Assembly (NCBI GenBank): GCA_015655095.1
Contig: JAATFR010000135.1
Span: forward strand, 1-10,315
Direction of reading: 5' to 3'
Origin: Hyphomicrobiales bacterium
Lineage (GTDB): Bacteria; Pseudomonadota; Alphaproteobacteria; Parvibaculales; Parvibaculaceae
Length of the DNA stretch: 10,315 bases
In this document: in pieces, positions 1 to 6,617 of the stretch
How positions within the stretch are numbered: position 1 is the first letter of the stretch
Layout of the letters: every line of letters starts with the position of its first letter
Translations under genes and position numbers: made by a program
The notes under the pieces: model-generated
The model's database searches: none
The model's input: only the letters and a program-made list of their open reading frames with translations
What the model was told of the DNA's origin: nothing

Positions 1-50
1 CCAAGCGGTATCTGCGATACCCGCTCTACGCTCTCCAACATGCAAATCCT

Positions 51-186
51 CTTCGTCTTGCCGCCGGGGAGCAGGGAGACGCTTGTATATGGTTTACGGG
101 TTTGCACCCGATGGGCCCTGATGGCGCTGGCTTGCCGGGTGGGAAAGCCTCCCTCCGGTTTCCGGCATGGTTCATCTGAACGGAAG
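51..186 (-). ncRNA. Candidate structured RNA or mRNA leader (unidentified)
   Basis: No convincing protein gene lies here. Instead, nested long-range complementarity is visible: 51-54 with 183-186, 61-62 with 169-170, 63-67 (GCCGG) with 162-166 (CCGGC), 74-78 (GGGAG) with 149-153 (CTCCC), and 81-84 (GCTT) with 145-148 (AAGC). A local hairpin CGGGT-TTGC-ACCCG sits near 97-110. Another near-perfect hairpin with one bulged base lies at 4-25. The fold is rod-like with a small internal loop (68-73 against 154-161). The minus strand is favoured because a sigma70-like promoter (189-217) would start transcription near 181-185. The RNA could be a free small RNA or the 5' leader of a gene left of the window. 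I do not recognise the family. 6S RNA was considered but cannot be supported. In GC-rich DNA such pairings can also arise by chance. Confidence 0.25.
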
Positions 187-188
187 CG

Positions 189-217
189 ATACTATTTATC
201 GCGTTCGCGGGCAACAA
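189..217 (-). promoter_or_regulatory. Possible sigma70 promoter reading leftward
   Basis: On the minus strand TTGTTG (217 to 212) and TAGTAT (194 to 189) are separated by exactly 17 bp. The predicted start near 181-185 falls at the outer end of the paired region described for 51-186. The site lies downstream of the hydrolase terminator, so it would serve a separate transcript that leaves the window on the left. The -10 match is only 4 of 6, so this is suggestive rather than firm. Confidence 0.3.
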
Positions 218-271
218 GCGACTAACAAGCATGTAAGTGCGGATTTTGGGGATTTCAGGGGCGGTTCTGCC

Positions 272-312
272 AAAAAAGCTCTCCGCCCGGCGTCCAAAAA
301 TGGCCGGGCGGA
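272..312 (-). terminator. Rho-independent terminator of the oxygenase/hydrolase operon
   Basis: Reading the minus strand, a perfect 10-bp stem TCCGCCCGGC / GCCGGGCGGA (312-303 with 291-282) encloses an 11-nt loop. Four bases later a run of six T residues follows (277 to 272). It starts about 28 nt after the TGA stop of the epoxide hydrolase-like frame at 341, the right place to end that operon. Confidence 0.8.
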
Positions 313-340
313 CGGAATATGTGCTATCGCGGGAAAAAGC

Positions 341-1306
341 TCAGGCAAACCGGCGCTTCAGCCAGTCCACGATCAGTGTGTTGAGCGCCTCGGGCTGTTC
401 GGCCTGGGTCCAGTGGCCGCAGTCGGGGATAATGTGTTTTTCGAGGTCGGCGATATAGTTTTCCATGCCGTTGGTGGCCTCGGGCCGCAGCACGATATCG
501 TCGGCAGCCGAGATCATCAGGCAGGGCACGTCGATTTTGGTTGGCAGATCGGCGCTGTTTTCCCAGTTGCGGGTGAAGTTGCGGTACCAGCCGATGCCGC
601 CTTCAAAGCCGGTCTTGCGGAAGGCGGCAGCGTAATAGGCCAGTTCCTCCTTGTTCAGCAACTGGATGCCACCCCAACTGTCCTCGGGGGCCTTGAAGCC
701 ATTCAGGAAGGCGAAATTCTTGAACTCGGCGGGCAGAGCGTCAAATTCAGCAAGCGTCATCCCGGATTTGCGGTACCAGAAGCGCATGGAGCGCTCGATG
801 TCGGCGTCCAGCAGCTTTTCCGCCTAGCCATATTTCTGGAAGAAGACAATATACATATCCTCGCCATAGAGATGGCGCATCCCGGCGATCGGGTCGAAGT
901 TGCCGCGAGGCATGTAAGGCGTGTTGACGCCGATAACGCCTGCCACCCGGTCAGGGTGGCGCAACGCCATCTGCCAGACGACCATTCCGCCCCAGTCATG
1001 GCCGCAGAAAATCGCCTTGTCGATCCCGAGCGCATCCAGCATCCCGGCCATGTCGTCGGTCAGGTGCGCAATGTCATAGAGCGGGATTGCATCTTGCCCC
1101 CTGGGGCCGCCGGTGTTGCCATAGCCGCGCTGGTCCGGCGCGATGGCATGGAACCCCGCCGCAGCGATGGCCGGGATCTGGTGTCGCCATGAATAGGCGA
1201 GTTCGGGAAAGCCGTGGCACAGCACCACGGGCGTTCCCTGCCCCTGTTCGTAGACAGCCATGTTGAGGCCATTGGTCTTGACATAGCGTGGTTCAGGAAA
1301 TGACAT
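341..1306 (-). pseudogene. Epoxide hydrolase-like alpha/beta-hydrolase interrupted by an amber codon
   Basis: The frame encodes an alpha/beta-hydrolase of the soluble epoxide hydrolase group, whose members open epoxides to diols through an Asp ester intermediate. Seen: HGFPE oxyanion motif (31-35), nucleophile elbow GHDWGG with Asp104, lid motif WYRN (Tyr about 241), acid in AADD (about 269-270) and catalytic His in DCGHW (about 298). The chain would be 321 codons, normal for the family. Codon 161 is TAG (824-826, after QKYG and before AEKLLDADIER). The frame continues unchanged on both sides, so this is one nonsense change (one base from GAG, CAG or AAG), not a frameshift. It falls inside the lid, separating the nucleophile from the acid and His. 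The first half alone (160 aa) should be inactive. The start at 1306 is chosen because GGGAG sits about 8 nt upstream; an in-frame ATG at 1327 is the alternative. It lies 60 bp after the FAD oxygenase gene, so it is probably co-transcribed. A sequencing error is not excluded. Confidence 0.85.
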
Positions 1307-1366
1307 CCGAGCGCTCCCGATTTGCATATTTTGTTCTGATTTATCGCAACAGTTCCGGCGGATTCT

Positions 1367-2872
1367 TCAAATCGCCTTGAGCCTCTGGCTGTCGGCTGTG
1401 GCAGAGAGGCCGATCCGCGCGAAAAGCTGGTCGCGGCGGGGGCCGATGTTTGCGGGATAGTATTTCGCGTTGAGCCATTTTCCCCGCGCCCAGTACATCA
1501 GTATCCGGGCAAAGTTTGCAGGTTCTTTCAGCCATGCGTTCGGCGATTCCATCATATGGAAGGCTCCCATGGCCCGGCGCATCAGGTCCACATTCGCGCG
1601 GGTCGCGATCACGACGCCATCCTCGATGAAGCTTTTGATCAGGCGGGTCTTGAAACGGGGTTTGTAATCCGGGTCGAGGGTGTTGCGGGCTCTTCTGATG
1701 GCGGTCTGATCCTGGCTGACCATGCTGTCGTAGAAGGGCCGCAACTCGCGTGTCACCCCTTCATGATAAAGCCGCGCACGAACGGCGGGGTCATCGCTGG
1801 CGGTCAACGCATCGCTGAGCAGATGGGCTGAAATGGCGGCAAATGAACAACCCCGGCCATAGAGCGGGTTGGTGCGGATGACGCAATCACCGACCGGGAA
1901 ATAGTTCAGCACCTTCGGCTGGTCGTCCTTAACCATGTGGCGCCAGCGGCTGATGAGTTCGCCCATGCCGAACACGCGGCTTGCGGGCTCAGAGCGTGTG
2001 AGATCGACCCAGGGGGCCATGCCGGGCATGCTCAGGCATATCCTGTCGAAAGCCGACGGGTCGACGGCGGCCTTGCGCAGCTCCATCTCGATTTCCGGGA
2101 TGGCGAGCGTCACCGAGAAGCGGCGGTTGTCTGCCGGGAAAATGCCGAACTTGATGTAGCCCAGATCGCCGCTCGTGGGGGAACTGCCGCGGGCGGGCTC
2201 ATCCTGGCCGTCGTGCAGCCTGTAGTGGCGGGTGAAATAGAGGATGCCTGCCGGTTCGGTTTCTTCCTCAATTTCCAGCCCGGCCTCCTTCAGCCAGTCC
2301 ATGGCGGGAGCGTTTTTGCCGCTTGCATCGACGATGAAGTCCGGTTGCCATTCCTGTTTCGTGCCGTCGGCAAGGTCGGCGCTCACCCCCGTGACGATGA
2401 TCTGCCCCGCGTCGTTGCGGCGGGTCTCAAGGCCGCGCACCTTTACGTTGGGCTCGATCCTGACATGGGGCAGGCGCTCGACAAACCGGCGCATGATCAG
2501 TTCAAGCGTGGTGCGGCGGCTGGTCAGTATGTTGAGATTGTCGTCGCTGGGCCGCGGGGTGAAACGGGTGCGGCTGACTTCGGGGATTATGTTCTCGAAA
2601 GGCAGAATGCGGCAACCCGCGGACAGCAGATCGCCCAGCAGTTCCGGATATTTGTCACGGATCAACACATAGAGGCGAGCGAGGAAAGCGTGGCTGTGGC
2701 GCACATGGCCTACGCCCGAGTGCTGCCAGTTTTCAAACACGTCGTCGGGCGAGGTGTCCGGCGGCGGCGGGTCCCGGTCGAGCACTGTTACCTCAAATCC
2801 TGCATGACCAAGCGCCATGGCCGACATGAGGCCGCCGATACCTGCGCCTATGATGATCGCTTTTTCAGCCAT
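1367..2872 (-). CDS. FAD-dependent monooxygenase-like oxidoreductase
   Basis: A 501-aa flavoprotein of the group A monooxygenase / flavin-dependent halogenase / geranylgeranyl reductase superfamily. Seen: an N-terminal Rossmann motif GAGIGG (9-14) with the ribose-binding acid at about Asp32 in VTVLDRD; a HVRHSHAF segment (about 56-63) like the Q-x-R-H-x-H segment of related uncharacterised FAD oxidoreductases; a DASG motif (182-185); and the second FAD motif FPVGDC (325-330) followed by NPLYGRGCSFAA. No transmembrane segment or signal peptide is evident. These enzymes typically hydroxylate, epoxidise or reduce hydrophobic substrates using NAD(P)H or a partner reductase; no reductase is in the window. 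The next gene downstream on the same strand is an epoxide hydrolase-like frame, which suggests that this protein may make an epoxide (inference). GGGGAG lies about 11 nt before the ATG. A promoter with an operator-like palindrome precedes it. Substrate unknown. Confidence 0.85.
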   Translation of the reverse strand: MAEKAIIIGAGIGGLMSAMALGHAGFEVTVLDRDPPPPDTSPDDVFENWQHSGVGHVRHSHAFLARLYVLIRDKYPELLGDLLSAGCRILPFENIIPEVSRTRFTPRPSDDNLNILTSRRTTLELIMRRFVERLPHVRIEPNVKVRGLETRRNDAGQIIVTGVSADLADGTKQEWQPDFIVDASGKNAPAMDWLKEAGLEIEEETEPAGILYFTRHYRLHDGQDEPARGSSPTSGDLGYIKFGIFPADNRRFSVTLAIPEIEMELRKAAVDPSAFDRICLSMPGMAPWVDLTRSEPASRVFGMGELISRWRHMVKDDQPKVLNYFPVGDCVIRTNPLYGRGCSFAAISAHLLSDALTASDDPAVRARLYHEGVTRELRPFYDSMVSQDQTAIRRARNTLDPDYKPRFKTRLIKSFIEDGVVIATRANVDLMRRAMGAFHMMESPNAWLKEPANFARILMYWARGKWLNAKYYPANIGPRRDQLFARIGLSATADSQRLKAI

Positions 2873-2893
2873 AAGGCTTCTCGCTCCCCAAAA

Positions 2894-2909
2894 CCATACC
2901 GTGGTATGG
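2894..2909. promoter_or_regulatory. Operator-like palindrome before the FAD oxygenase
   Basis: CCATACC-GT-GGTATGG is a perfect 7-bp inverted repeat with a 2-bp centre. It lies 22-37 bp upstream of the oxygenase ATG and immediately downstream of the predicted -10 box, so a bound protein would cover the transcription start. Size, symmetry and position resemble TetR-family operators (established for the family in general). No TetR gene is in the window, so the regulator is unidentified. Confidence 0.55.
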
Positions 2910-2911
2910 GA

Positions 2912-2940
2912 AAGATAGGGGCAGGTTGCGGCACCGTCCA
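2912..2940 (-). promoter_or_regulatory. Promoter of the oxygenase/hydrolase operon
   Basis: On the minus strand TGGACG (2940 to 2935) and TATCTT (2917 to 2912) are 17 bp apart, close to the alphaproteobacterial housekeeping consensus. Transcription would begin near 2904-2906, within the adjoining inverted repeat, leaving a leader of about 33 nt before the ATG at 2872. Confidence 0.5.
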
Positions 2941-2990
2941 GTCTAACAGCGTAGAAAGGTAGATAATTTTTACGACTTTGGATTTGCGCG

Positions 2991-3368
2991 TCAGGGGGAG
3001 GGCGGCAGGCGCAGGGCGCTGAGCGCGATCAGCGCCCATCCGGCCAGAAACGCCACGCCGCCAAGCGGTGTCGCCAGCACCAGCGCCCGGCTGCCCGTGA
3101 TCCCCAGAAAATAGAGCGAACCTGAAAAAAGCACGATGCCAAGCAAAAATGCCCATCCGGCTCCCTGGGCCAGACCGGAGCTTATCTGGGATGTAAGCCA
3201 TGCGACGATGACGAGCGCCAGCGCATGGTACATATGGTAGCGCGCGCCGGTCTCGAAGATCGTGAGGTCGGCCTCCGGCACCTTGCCCTTCAGGCCATGA
3301 GCGGCGAACGCGCCCAATGCCACGGCCAGAAAGCCATTGGCGGCCGCGATAAAAAGCCAGAATCGCAT
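2991..3368 (-). CDS. DUF423 family membrane protein
   Basis: A 125-aa hydrophobic protein of the DUF423 (YwdK-like) family; function is not established. Four transmembrane helices are expected at about residues 5-24, 46-62, 71-91 and 96-118. Family hallmarks seen are the N-terminal GAFAAHGL (19-26), YHMYHALAL (44-52), FSGSLY (81-86) and TPLGG (100-104). The length is normal for the family. The start is supported by AGGAG 7 nt before the ATG. It stands alone: divergent from the phosphohexomutase and separated by 118 bp, which contains a promoter, from the oxygenase gene downstream on the same strand. Inner-membrane location is inferred from the helices. Confidence 0.92.
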   Translation of the reverse strand: MRFWLFIAAANGFLAVALGAFAAHGLKGKVPEADLTIFETGARYHMYHALALVIVAWLTSQISSGLAQGAGWAFLLGIVLFSGSLYFLGITGSRALVLATPLGGVAFLAGWALIALSALRLPPSP

Positions 3369-3398
3369 GGGGTATCTCCTGTCCTGTCGAATATTCCC

Positions 3399-3414
3399 GC
3401 TTGCTATGGCAAGC
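3399..3414. repeat. Inverted repeat in the DUF423/phosphomutase divergent region
   Basis: GCTTGC-TATG-GCAAGC is a 6-bp inverted repeat with a 4-bp spacer, 31 bp upstream of the DUF423 start and about 130 bp before the phosphomutase start. It could be a protein-binding site shared by the two divergent genes. No T run follows on either strand, so it is not a terminator. No strong -35/-10 pair was found in this 178-bp gap. Confidence 0.3.
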
Positions 3415-3546
3415 TTCGTTCATCCGCGCAAAAATAGACGCTAACAAAAGACAAAGCGGCCTTTAAAGCATCATTCCGCCCGCCTACCATCTGGTGATTC
3501 GCTCTTCATTCAATCTTTGCGTTCCAGTTCCCTCAAGGAGATGTTC

Positions 3547-5046
3547 ATGGCTGTGAAGCCCCGCACCGACCTCAAACCCAACACATTTGAGTTTGAAAAC
3601 GAACCCCTCGTGTCGCCCTCCGGGTTCCGGGAATATGATGCGCGCTGGCTCTTTCCTGACCAGATCAACCTTGTTGGAGTGCGTGACCTCGGGCTGGGGC
3701 TGGGTACGCTCATTCATGAGCTTGGGGTGCGTCCCGCCATTTCGGTCGGTCATGATTTCCGTTCCTATTCGCTTTCCATCAAGAACGCGCTGATCGTCGG
3801 CCTGATGGCGGCGGGCTGCGAAGTTTATGACATCGGCCTTGCCTTGTCGCCGGTCGCCTATTTCTCGCAGTTCGCGCTCGATGTGCCTTGCGTCGCCATG
3901 GTGACGGCGAGCCACAATGAAAATGGCTGGACCGGCGTGAAAATGGGTGCCGAGCGTCCGCTCACCTTCGGACCGGAGCTGATGACGCGTCTGAAGGACA
4001 TTGTGCTGGCGGGGGCTGGCAAGGAGCGGGCAGGTGGCCGCTATCATGCGGTCGACGGCATGGCGCGCACCTATATCGAGGACCTCATCAGCAAGTTGAA
4101 GCTCAAGCATCCCCTCAAGGTGGTGGCGGCCTGCGGCAACGGCACGGCGGGCGCTTTCGCTCCGAAAGTGCTGGAAGGCATCGGCGCCACTGTGATCCCG
4201 CTCGATTGCGAGCTGGACTATACTTTCCCGCGCTACAATCCAAATCCGGAAGACATGGAGATGCTGCACGCGCTTGCCCATCAGGTGCGCGAAAGCGGCG
4301 CGGACGTCGGCCTCGGCTTTGATGGCGATGGAGACCGCTGCGGCGTGGTCGATAATGAGGGTGAGGAAATCTTTGCCGACAAGGTGGGGGTGATGCTTGC
4401 CCGCGACCTCTCGGCGCGCTTCCCCGATGCCCAGTTCGTGGTGGATGTGAAATCGACCGGGCTCTATCTCACCGATCCGGTGCTGATCGCCAATGGCGCG
4501 AAGACGGATTACTGGAAGACGGGCCACTCCTACATCAAGCGCCGCTCGCATGAGCTTGGCGCGCTCGTCGGCTTCGAGAAATCCGGGCATTATTTTTTCA
4601 ACGCGCCGCTCGGACGCGGCTATGATGACGGCCTGGTTTCAGCGCTTGCCGTCTGCGAGATGCTCGACCGCAATCCCGGCAAGAAAATGTCCGACCTGCG
4701 CCGCGATCTTCAGCAGACATGGGGCTCGCCGACCATGTCGCCCTACTGCGCCGACGAGGCCAAATATGATGTCGTCGACCGCATGGTCGCCTATTTCGAG
4801 GACCAGAAGGCGAAGGGCGGGAAGCTGATCGGCCAGAACATCCGTGATCTGGTCACCGTGAACGGCGTGCGCGTCGTGCTTGAAGACGGGACGTGGGGGC
4901 TTGTCCGGGCCTCATCGAACAAGCCCGGCCTCGTCGTCGTGGTCGAAAGCCCGACGTCCGAGGCCAATATGCGAGGCATCTTCAAGGAGATCGATACGCT
5001 GCTCTCGGCTCAGCCGGAAGTGGGCGAATACGACCAGAAGATATAA
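3547..5046 (+). CDS. Phosphomannomutase/phosphoglucomutase
   Basis: A 499-aa enzyme of the alpha-D-phosphohexomutase superfamily, which interconverts hexose 6-phosphates and 1-phosphates to feed GDP-mannose or UDP-glucose and thus surface polysaccharide synthesis. All four active-site elements are present: phosphoserine loop TASHN with Ser122; metal-binding DGDGDR (259-264); sugar-binding loop FEKSGH (343-348, of the GE-x-SGH type); and the phosphate-binding C-terminal segment RASSNKPG (454-461). It is longer than the usual 450-465 aa because of about 25 extra N-terminal residues before FREYDARW and insertions, as in many alphaproteobacterial ManB/ExoC-type enzymes. The start at 3547 is preferred because AAGGAG ends 6 nt before it; an in-frame ATG at 3541 lies directly on the Shine-Dalgarno and one at 3517 lies upstream of it. 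The gene is monocistronic and ends 5 bp from the stop of the convergent gene. Mannose versus glucose preference cannot be read from the sequence. Confidence 0.95.
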   Translation: MAVKPRTDLKPNTFEFENEPLVSPSGFREYDARWLFPDQINLVGVRDLGLGLGTLIHELGVRPAISVGHDFRSYSLSIKNALIVGLMAAGCEVYDIGLALSPVAYFSQFALDVPCVAMVTASHNENGWTGVKMGAERPLTFGPELMTRLKDIVLAGAGKERAGGRYHAVDGMARTYIEDLISKLKLKHPLKVVAACGNGTAGAFAPKVLEGIGATVIPLDCELDYTFPRYNPNPEDMEMLHALAHQVRESGADVGLGFDGDGDRCGVVDNEGEEIFADKVGVMLARDLSARFPDAQFVVDVKSTGLYLTDPVLIANGAKTDYWKTGHSYIKRRSHELGALVGFEKSGHYFFNAPLGRGYDDGLVSALAVCEMLDRNPGKKMSDLRRDLQQTWGSPTMSPYCADEAKYDVVDRMVAYFEDQKAKGGKLIGQNIRDLVTVNGVRVVLEDGTWGLVRASSNKPGLVVVVESPTSEANMRGIFKEIDTLLSAQPEVGEYDQKI

Positions 5047-5051
5047 GCCTC

Positions 5052-5504
5052 TCAGGCGGCGGCCAGCGGATGGGGCAGCTTGCGCCGCTCCGCTGCGTCC
5101 CGCATGAACGCCCAGATGCGTCGGTCCAGATCGGTCGCATCCGGGCCTTCAAGCTCTTCCACATGGCTATGCAATTCGATCAGGAGCTGCTTGAGAGTTG
5201 CGTTCGTCCGGTCGAGGTCGCTGATACGCAAGGACGCCTCCTCGCCGACCGAGGCTTCCTCCAGACGGCGCGACAGGGCGCTGTCCCCTAGTCCGGGGGC
5301 CGCGGCGGCGAACAGCGTCCGCATTTCCCTGTTCTCCGTCACGCGCACCTCGGCGCCGCGTTCATATTCGGTGCCGGCCATGGACATCATCATGGCGATG
5401 ACGCTGGTCGAGCCGATCAGATATTCACTGCCGAGTGCGGGAGCGATCTGCCCTATGAGGGTGCCGAAAAACGTCTGCATGACGTTGCTGACATGAGGGG
5501 TCAT
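5052..5504 (-). CDS. Unrecognised 150-aa helical protein, coupled to the phosphotransferase
   Basis: I do not recognise a named family. The start ATG overlaps the TGA of the phosphotransferase gene (ATGA, 5501-5504), so translation is probably coupled and the product may act with that enzyme. Residues 9-45 are hydrophobic and helical (IGQIAPALGSEYLIG then VIAMMMSMAG). Residues 46-70 hold a charged EYERGAEVRVTENREMR stretch. Residues 78-118 are rich in Leu, Glu and Arg with heptad-like spacing and may form a coiled coil. There is no signal peptide and no cysteine. By position and size it resembles the small partner LvaB (DUF6285), which the phosphotransferase LvaA of levulinate catabolism requires; the sequence likeness is at most vague, so this is an inference. 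It ends 5 bp from the convergent phosphohexomutase. Confidence 0.8.
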   Translation of the reverse strand: MTPHVSNVMQTFFGTLIGQIAPALGSEYLIGSTSVIAMMMSMAGTEYERGAEVRVTENREMRTLFAAAAPGLGDSALSRRLEEASVGEEASLRISDLDRTNATLKQLLIELHSHVEELEGPDATDLDRRIWAFMRDAAERRKLPHPLAAA

Positions 5505-6541
5505 GAGCGCGCCCTTTCCACAAGTTCCGAGACACGGTTGACCAGCAACCGGTTATGCACATCGGTGCAGTACCAGCTCGGGAAAGCCAGCACGGGGTCG
5601 AGATTATTGCCGACGGCGAATTCCTTGCCGGCTGAAATCCAGATGGCGAGCCCCTTCACCGCATTGAAAATCTCCCACCATGTGAAGGCTGCGGGGTCGA
5701 TCTCAAGCCCGCTATGATCGCGCCAGATGCGGAAGGCTTCCTCACGCGCGATAAGGCCTGCGGGGCGGTCATAGTTGCCGAATGCCCAGAGCGGATCGGC
5801 GGCCCAGGCCAGATCCTCGAGCGGGTCGCCCAGATGGCACATTTCCCAGTCGAGAACGGCGCGGATGTCGCCTTGCGCGTCATAGAGGAAGTTGCCGGTG
5901 CGGTAATCGCCGTGAACAACCGAAATTTTCTGGGCGGGTGGCGGCGGATTGCGCTTGAGCCAGCGAATGGCGGCCCTGGCAACAGGCTGGGGTTCCAGTT
6001 CGTCCTCGTCGATCACCGCTTCCCAGGCGGTTACTTCCTTTTTCCAGACATCGGCTGGCTCGACCCACTCCATGGTGTCGGCAAGGCCGATGACCCTGGG
6101 CTCCTGCTTTGCGATGGTGCCGAGGTGGCGCCAGAACTGCTCGCCGATCTTGGGCGCAAGCGCGCCATAGGGATCGGGACTGAAGGCCGAACCTGATGCG
6201 CAGTCGCGGATTTCCTCCATCACGAAGAAGGGGCGGTCGAGCCAGGAAAGATCCGTCTCAAGATAGAGGGGTTCCGGCACTGGCAGACCCAGCGGATGGA
6301 AGGCGCGATAGGCGTTATATTCAAGATCGCGCTCGGTCTCGATCAGGCTGGCCACGGGGTCGCGGCGCAGGATGAGGCCGCGTTCTGTTTTACTGCCGTC
6401 TTTCGTCCATGAAGCCCGCACCCGATAGGTTTCACGGCTTGCGCCGCCGTGGATGCGGGACAGGCTGGCGACGGCGATATTCGATGCGTCAGGCATCTTG
6501 TGCTGGAGATAGGCCGCGAAGCGGCCTGCAATATCCTCCAT
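5501..6541 (-). CDS. Phosphotransferase family protein (ACAD10/LvaA-type kinase)
   Basis: A 346-aa kinase-fold protein of the aminoglycoside phosphotransferase (APH) superfamily, COG3173-like subgroup. Seen: a glycine-containing N-terminal loop HGGASRETYRV (31-41); the catalytic Brenner-type motif HGDYRTGNF (210-218, Asp212 and Asn217); the metal-binding segment LDWE (230-233); and GDPLEDLAWA (238-247), typical of the ACAD10/ACAD11 kinase-domain group. Characterised relatives phosphorylate hydroxyl groups of hydroxyacyl-CoAs (for example LvaA on 4-hydroxyvaleryl-CoA) rather than antibiotics, so a catabolic role is more likely than resistance. The start at 6541 is chosen because the conserved domain begins soon after and GAGGA lies 6 nt upstream. 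An upstream in-frame extension (ATG at 6715) would overlap the preceding gene and add a Cys-rich, low-quality N-terminus. It is second in a three-gene operon, 76 bp after the AttH/CrtC-like gene and overlapping the next by 4 bp. No acyl-CoA dehydrogenase is in the window. Substrate unknown. Confidence 0.9.
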   Translation of the reverse strand: MEDIAGRFAAYLQHKMPDASNIAVASLSRIHGGASRETYRVRASWTKDGSKTERGLILRRDPVASLIETERDLEYNAYRAFHPLGLPVPEPLYLETDLSWLDRPFFVMEEIRDCASGSAFSPDPYGALAPKIGEQFWRHLGTIAKQEPRVIGLADTMEWVEPADVWKKEVTAWEAVIDEDELEPQPVARAAIRWLKRNPPPPAQKISVVHGDYRTGNFLYDAQGDIRAVLDWEMCHLGDPLEDLAWAADPLWAFGNYDRPAGLIAREEAFRIWRDHSGLEIDPAAFTWWEIFNAVKGLAIWISAGKEFAVGNNLDPVLAFPSWYCTDVHNRLLVNRVSELVERARS

Positions 6542-6617
6542 GGGTGTCCTCGCTTTTATTTTTAATTTTATGTTCCGGTTTGCGCGCCGGATATGTCTGC
6601 CCGGGCAGCAAGCACCC

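Noticed and set aside
51..186. 6S RNA identity for the left-end structured region
   Set aside because: The internal loop is small, I could not match conserved 6S bases, and no zapA gene is visible; left as unidentified.
167..1192. Long plus-strand open frame (341 codons)
   Set aside because: It is the complement of the hydrolase gene; its translation shows no family motifs and the minus frame carries all hydrolase motifs.
1937..2962. Long plus-strand open frame opposite the FAD oxygenase
   Set aside because: Antisense shadow in GC-rich DNA. The minus strand has the FAD motifs, a ribosome site and a promoter.
2848..3447. Minus-strand frame of 199 codons spanning the DUF423 gene
   Set aside because: Out of frame with the clear DUF423 protein, without family motifs, and running through the oxygenase promoter.
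3484..4590. Minus-strand 368-codon frame inside the phosphomutase
   Set aside because: Shadow of a gene whose four active-site motifs are all on the plus strand; the His/Arg-rich composition is typical of antisense translation.
5501..6541. Aminoglycoside resistance gene
   Set aside because: The APH-like motifs are of the ACAD10/LvaA subgroup (GDPLEDLAW), and the operon context is catabolic, not resistance-related.
6574..6608. Hairpins (TCCGG/CCGGA, CTGCCCGGGCAG) between the AttH-like and phosphotransferase genes
   Set aside because: The stems are short and followed by A-rich rather than T-rich sequence on the coding strand, so there is no support for a terminator; the genes read as one operon.
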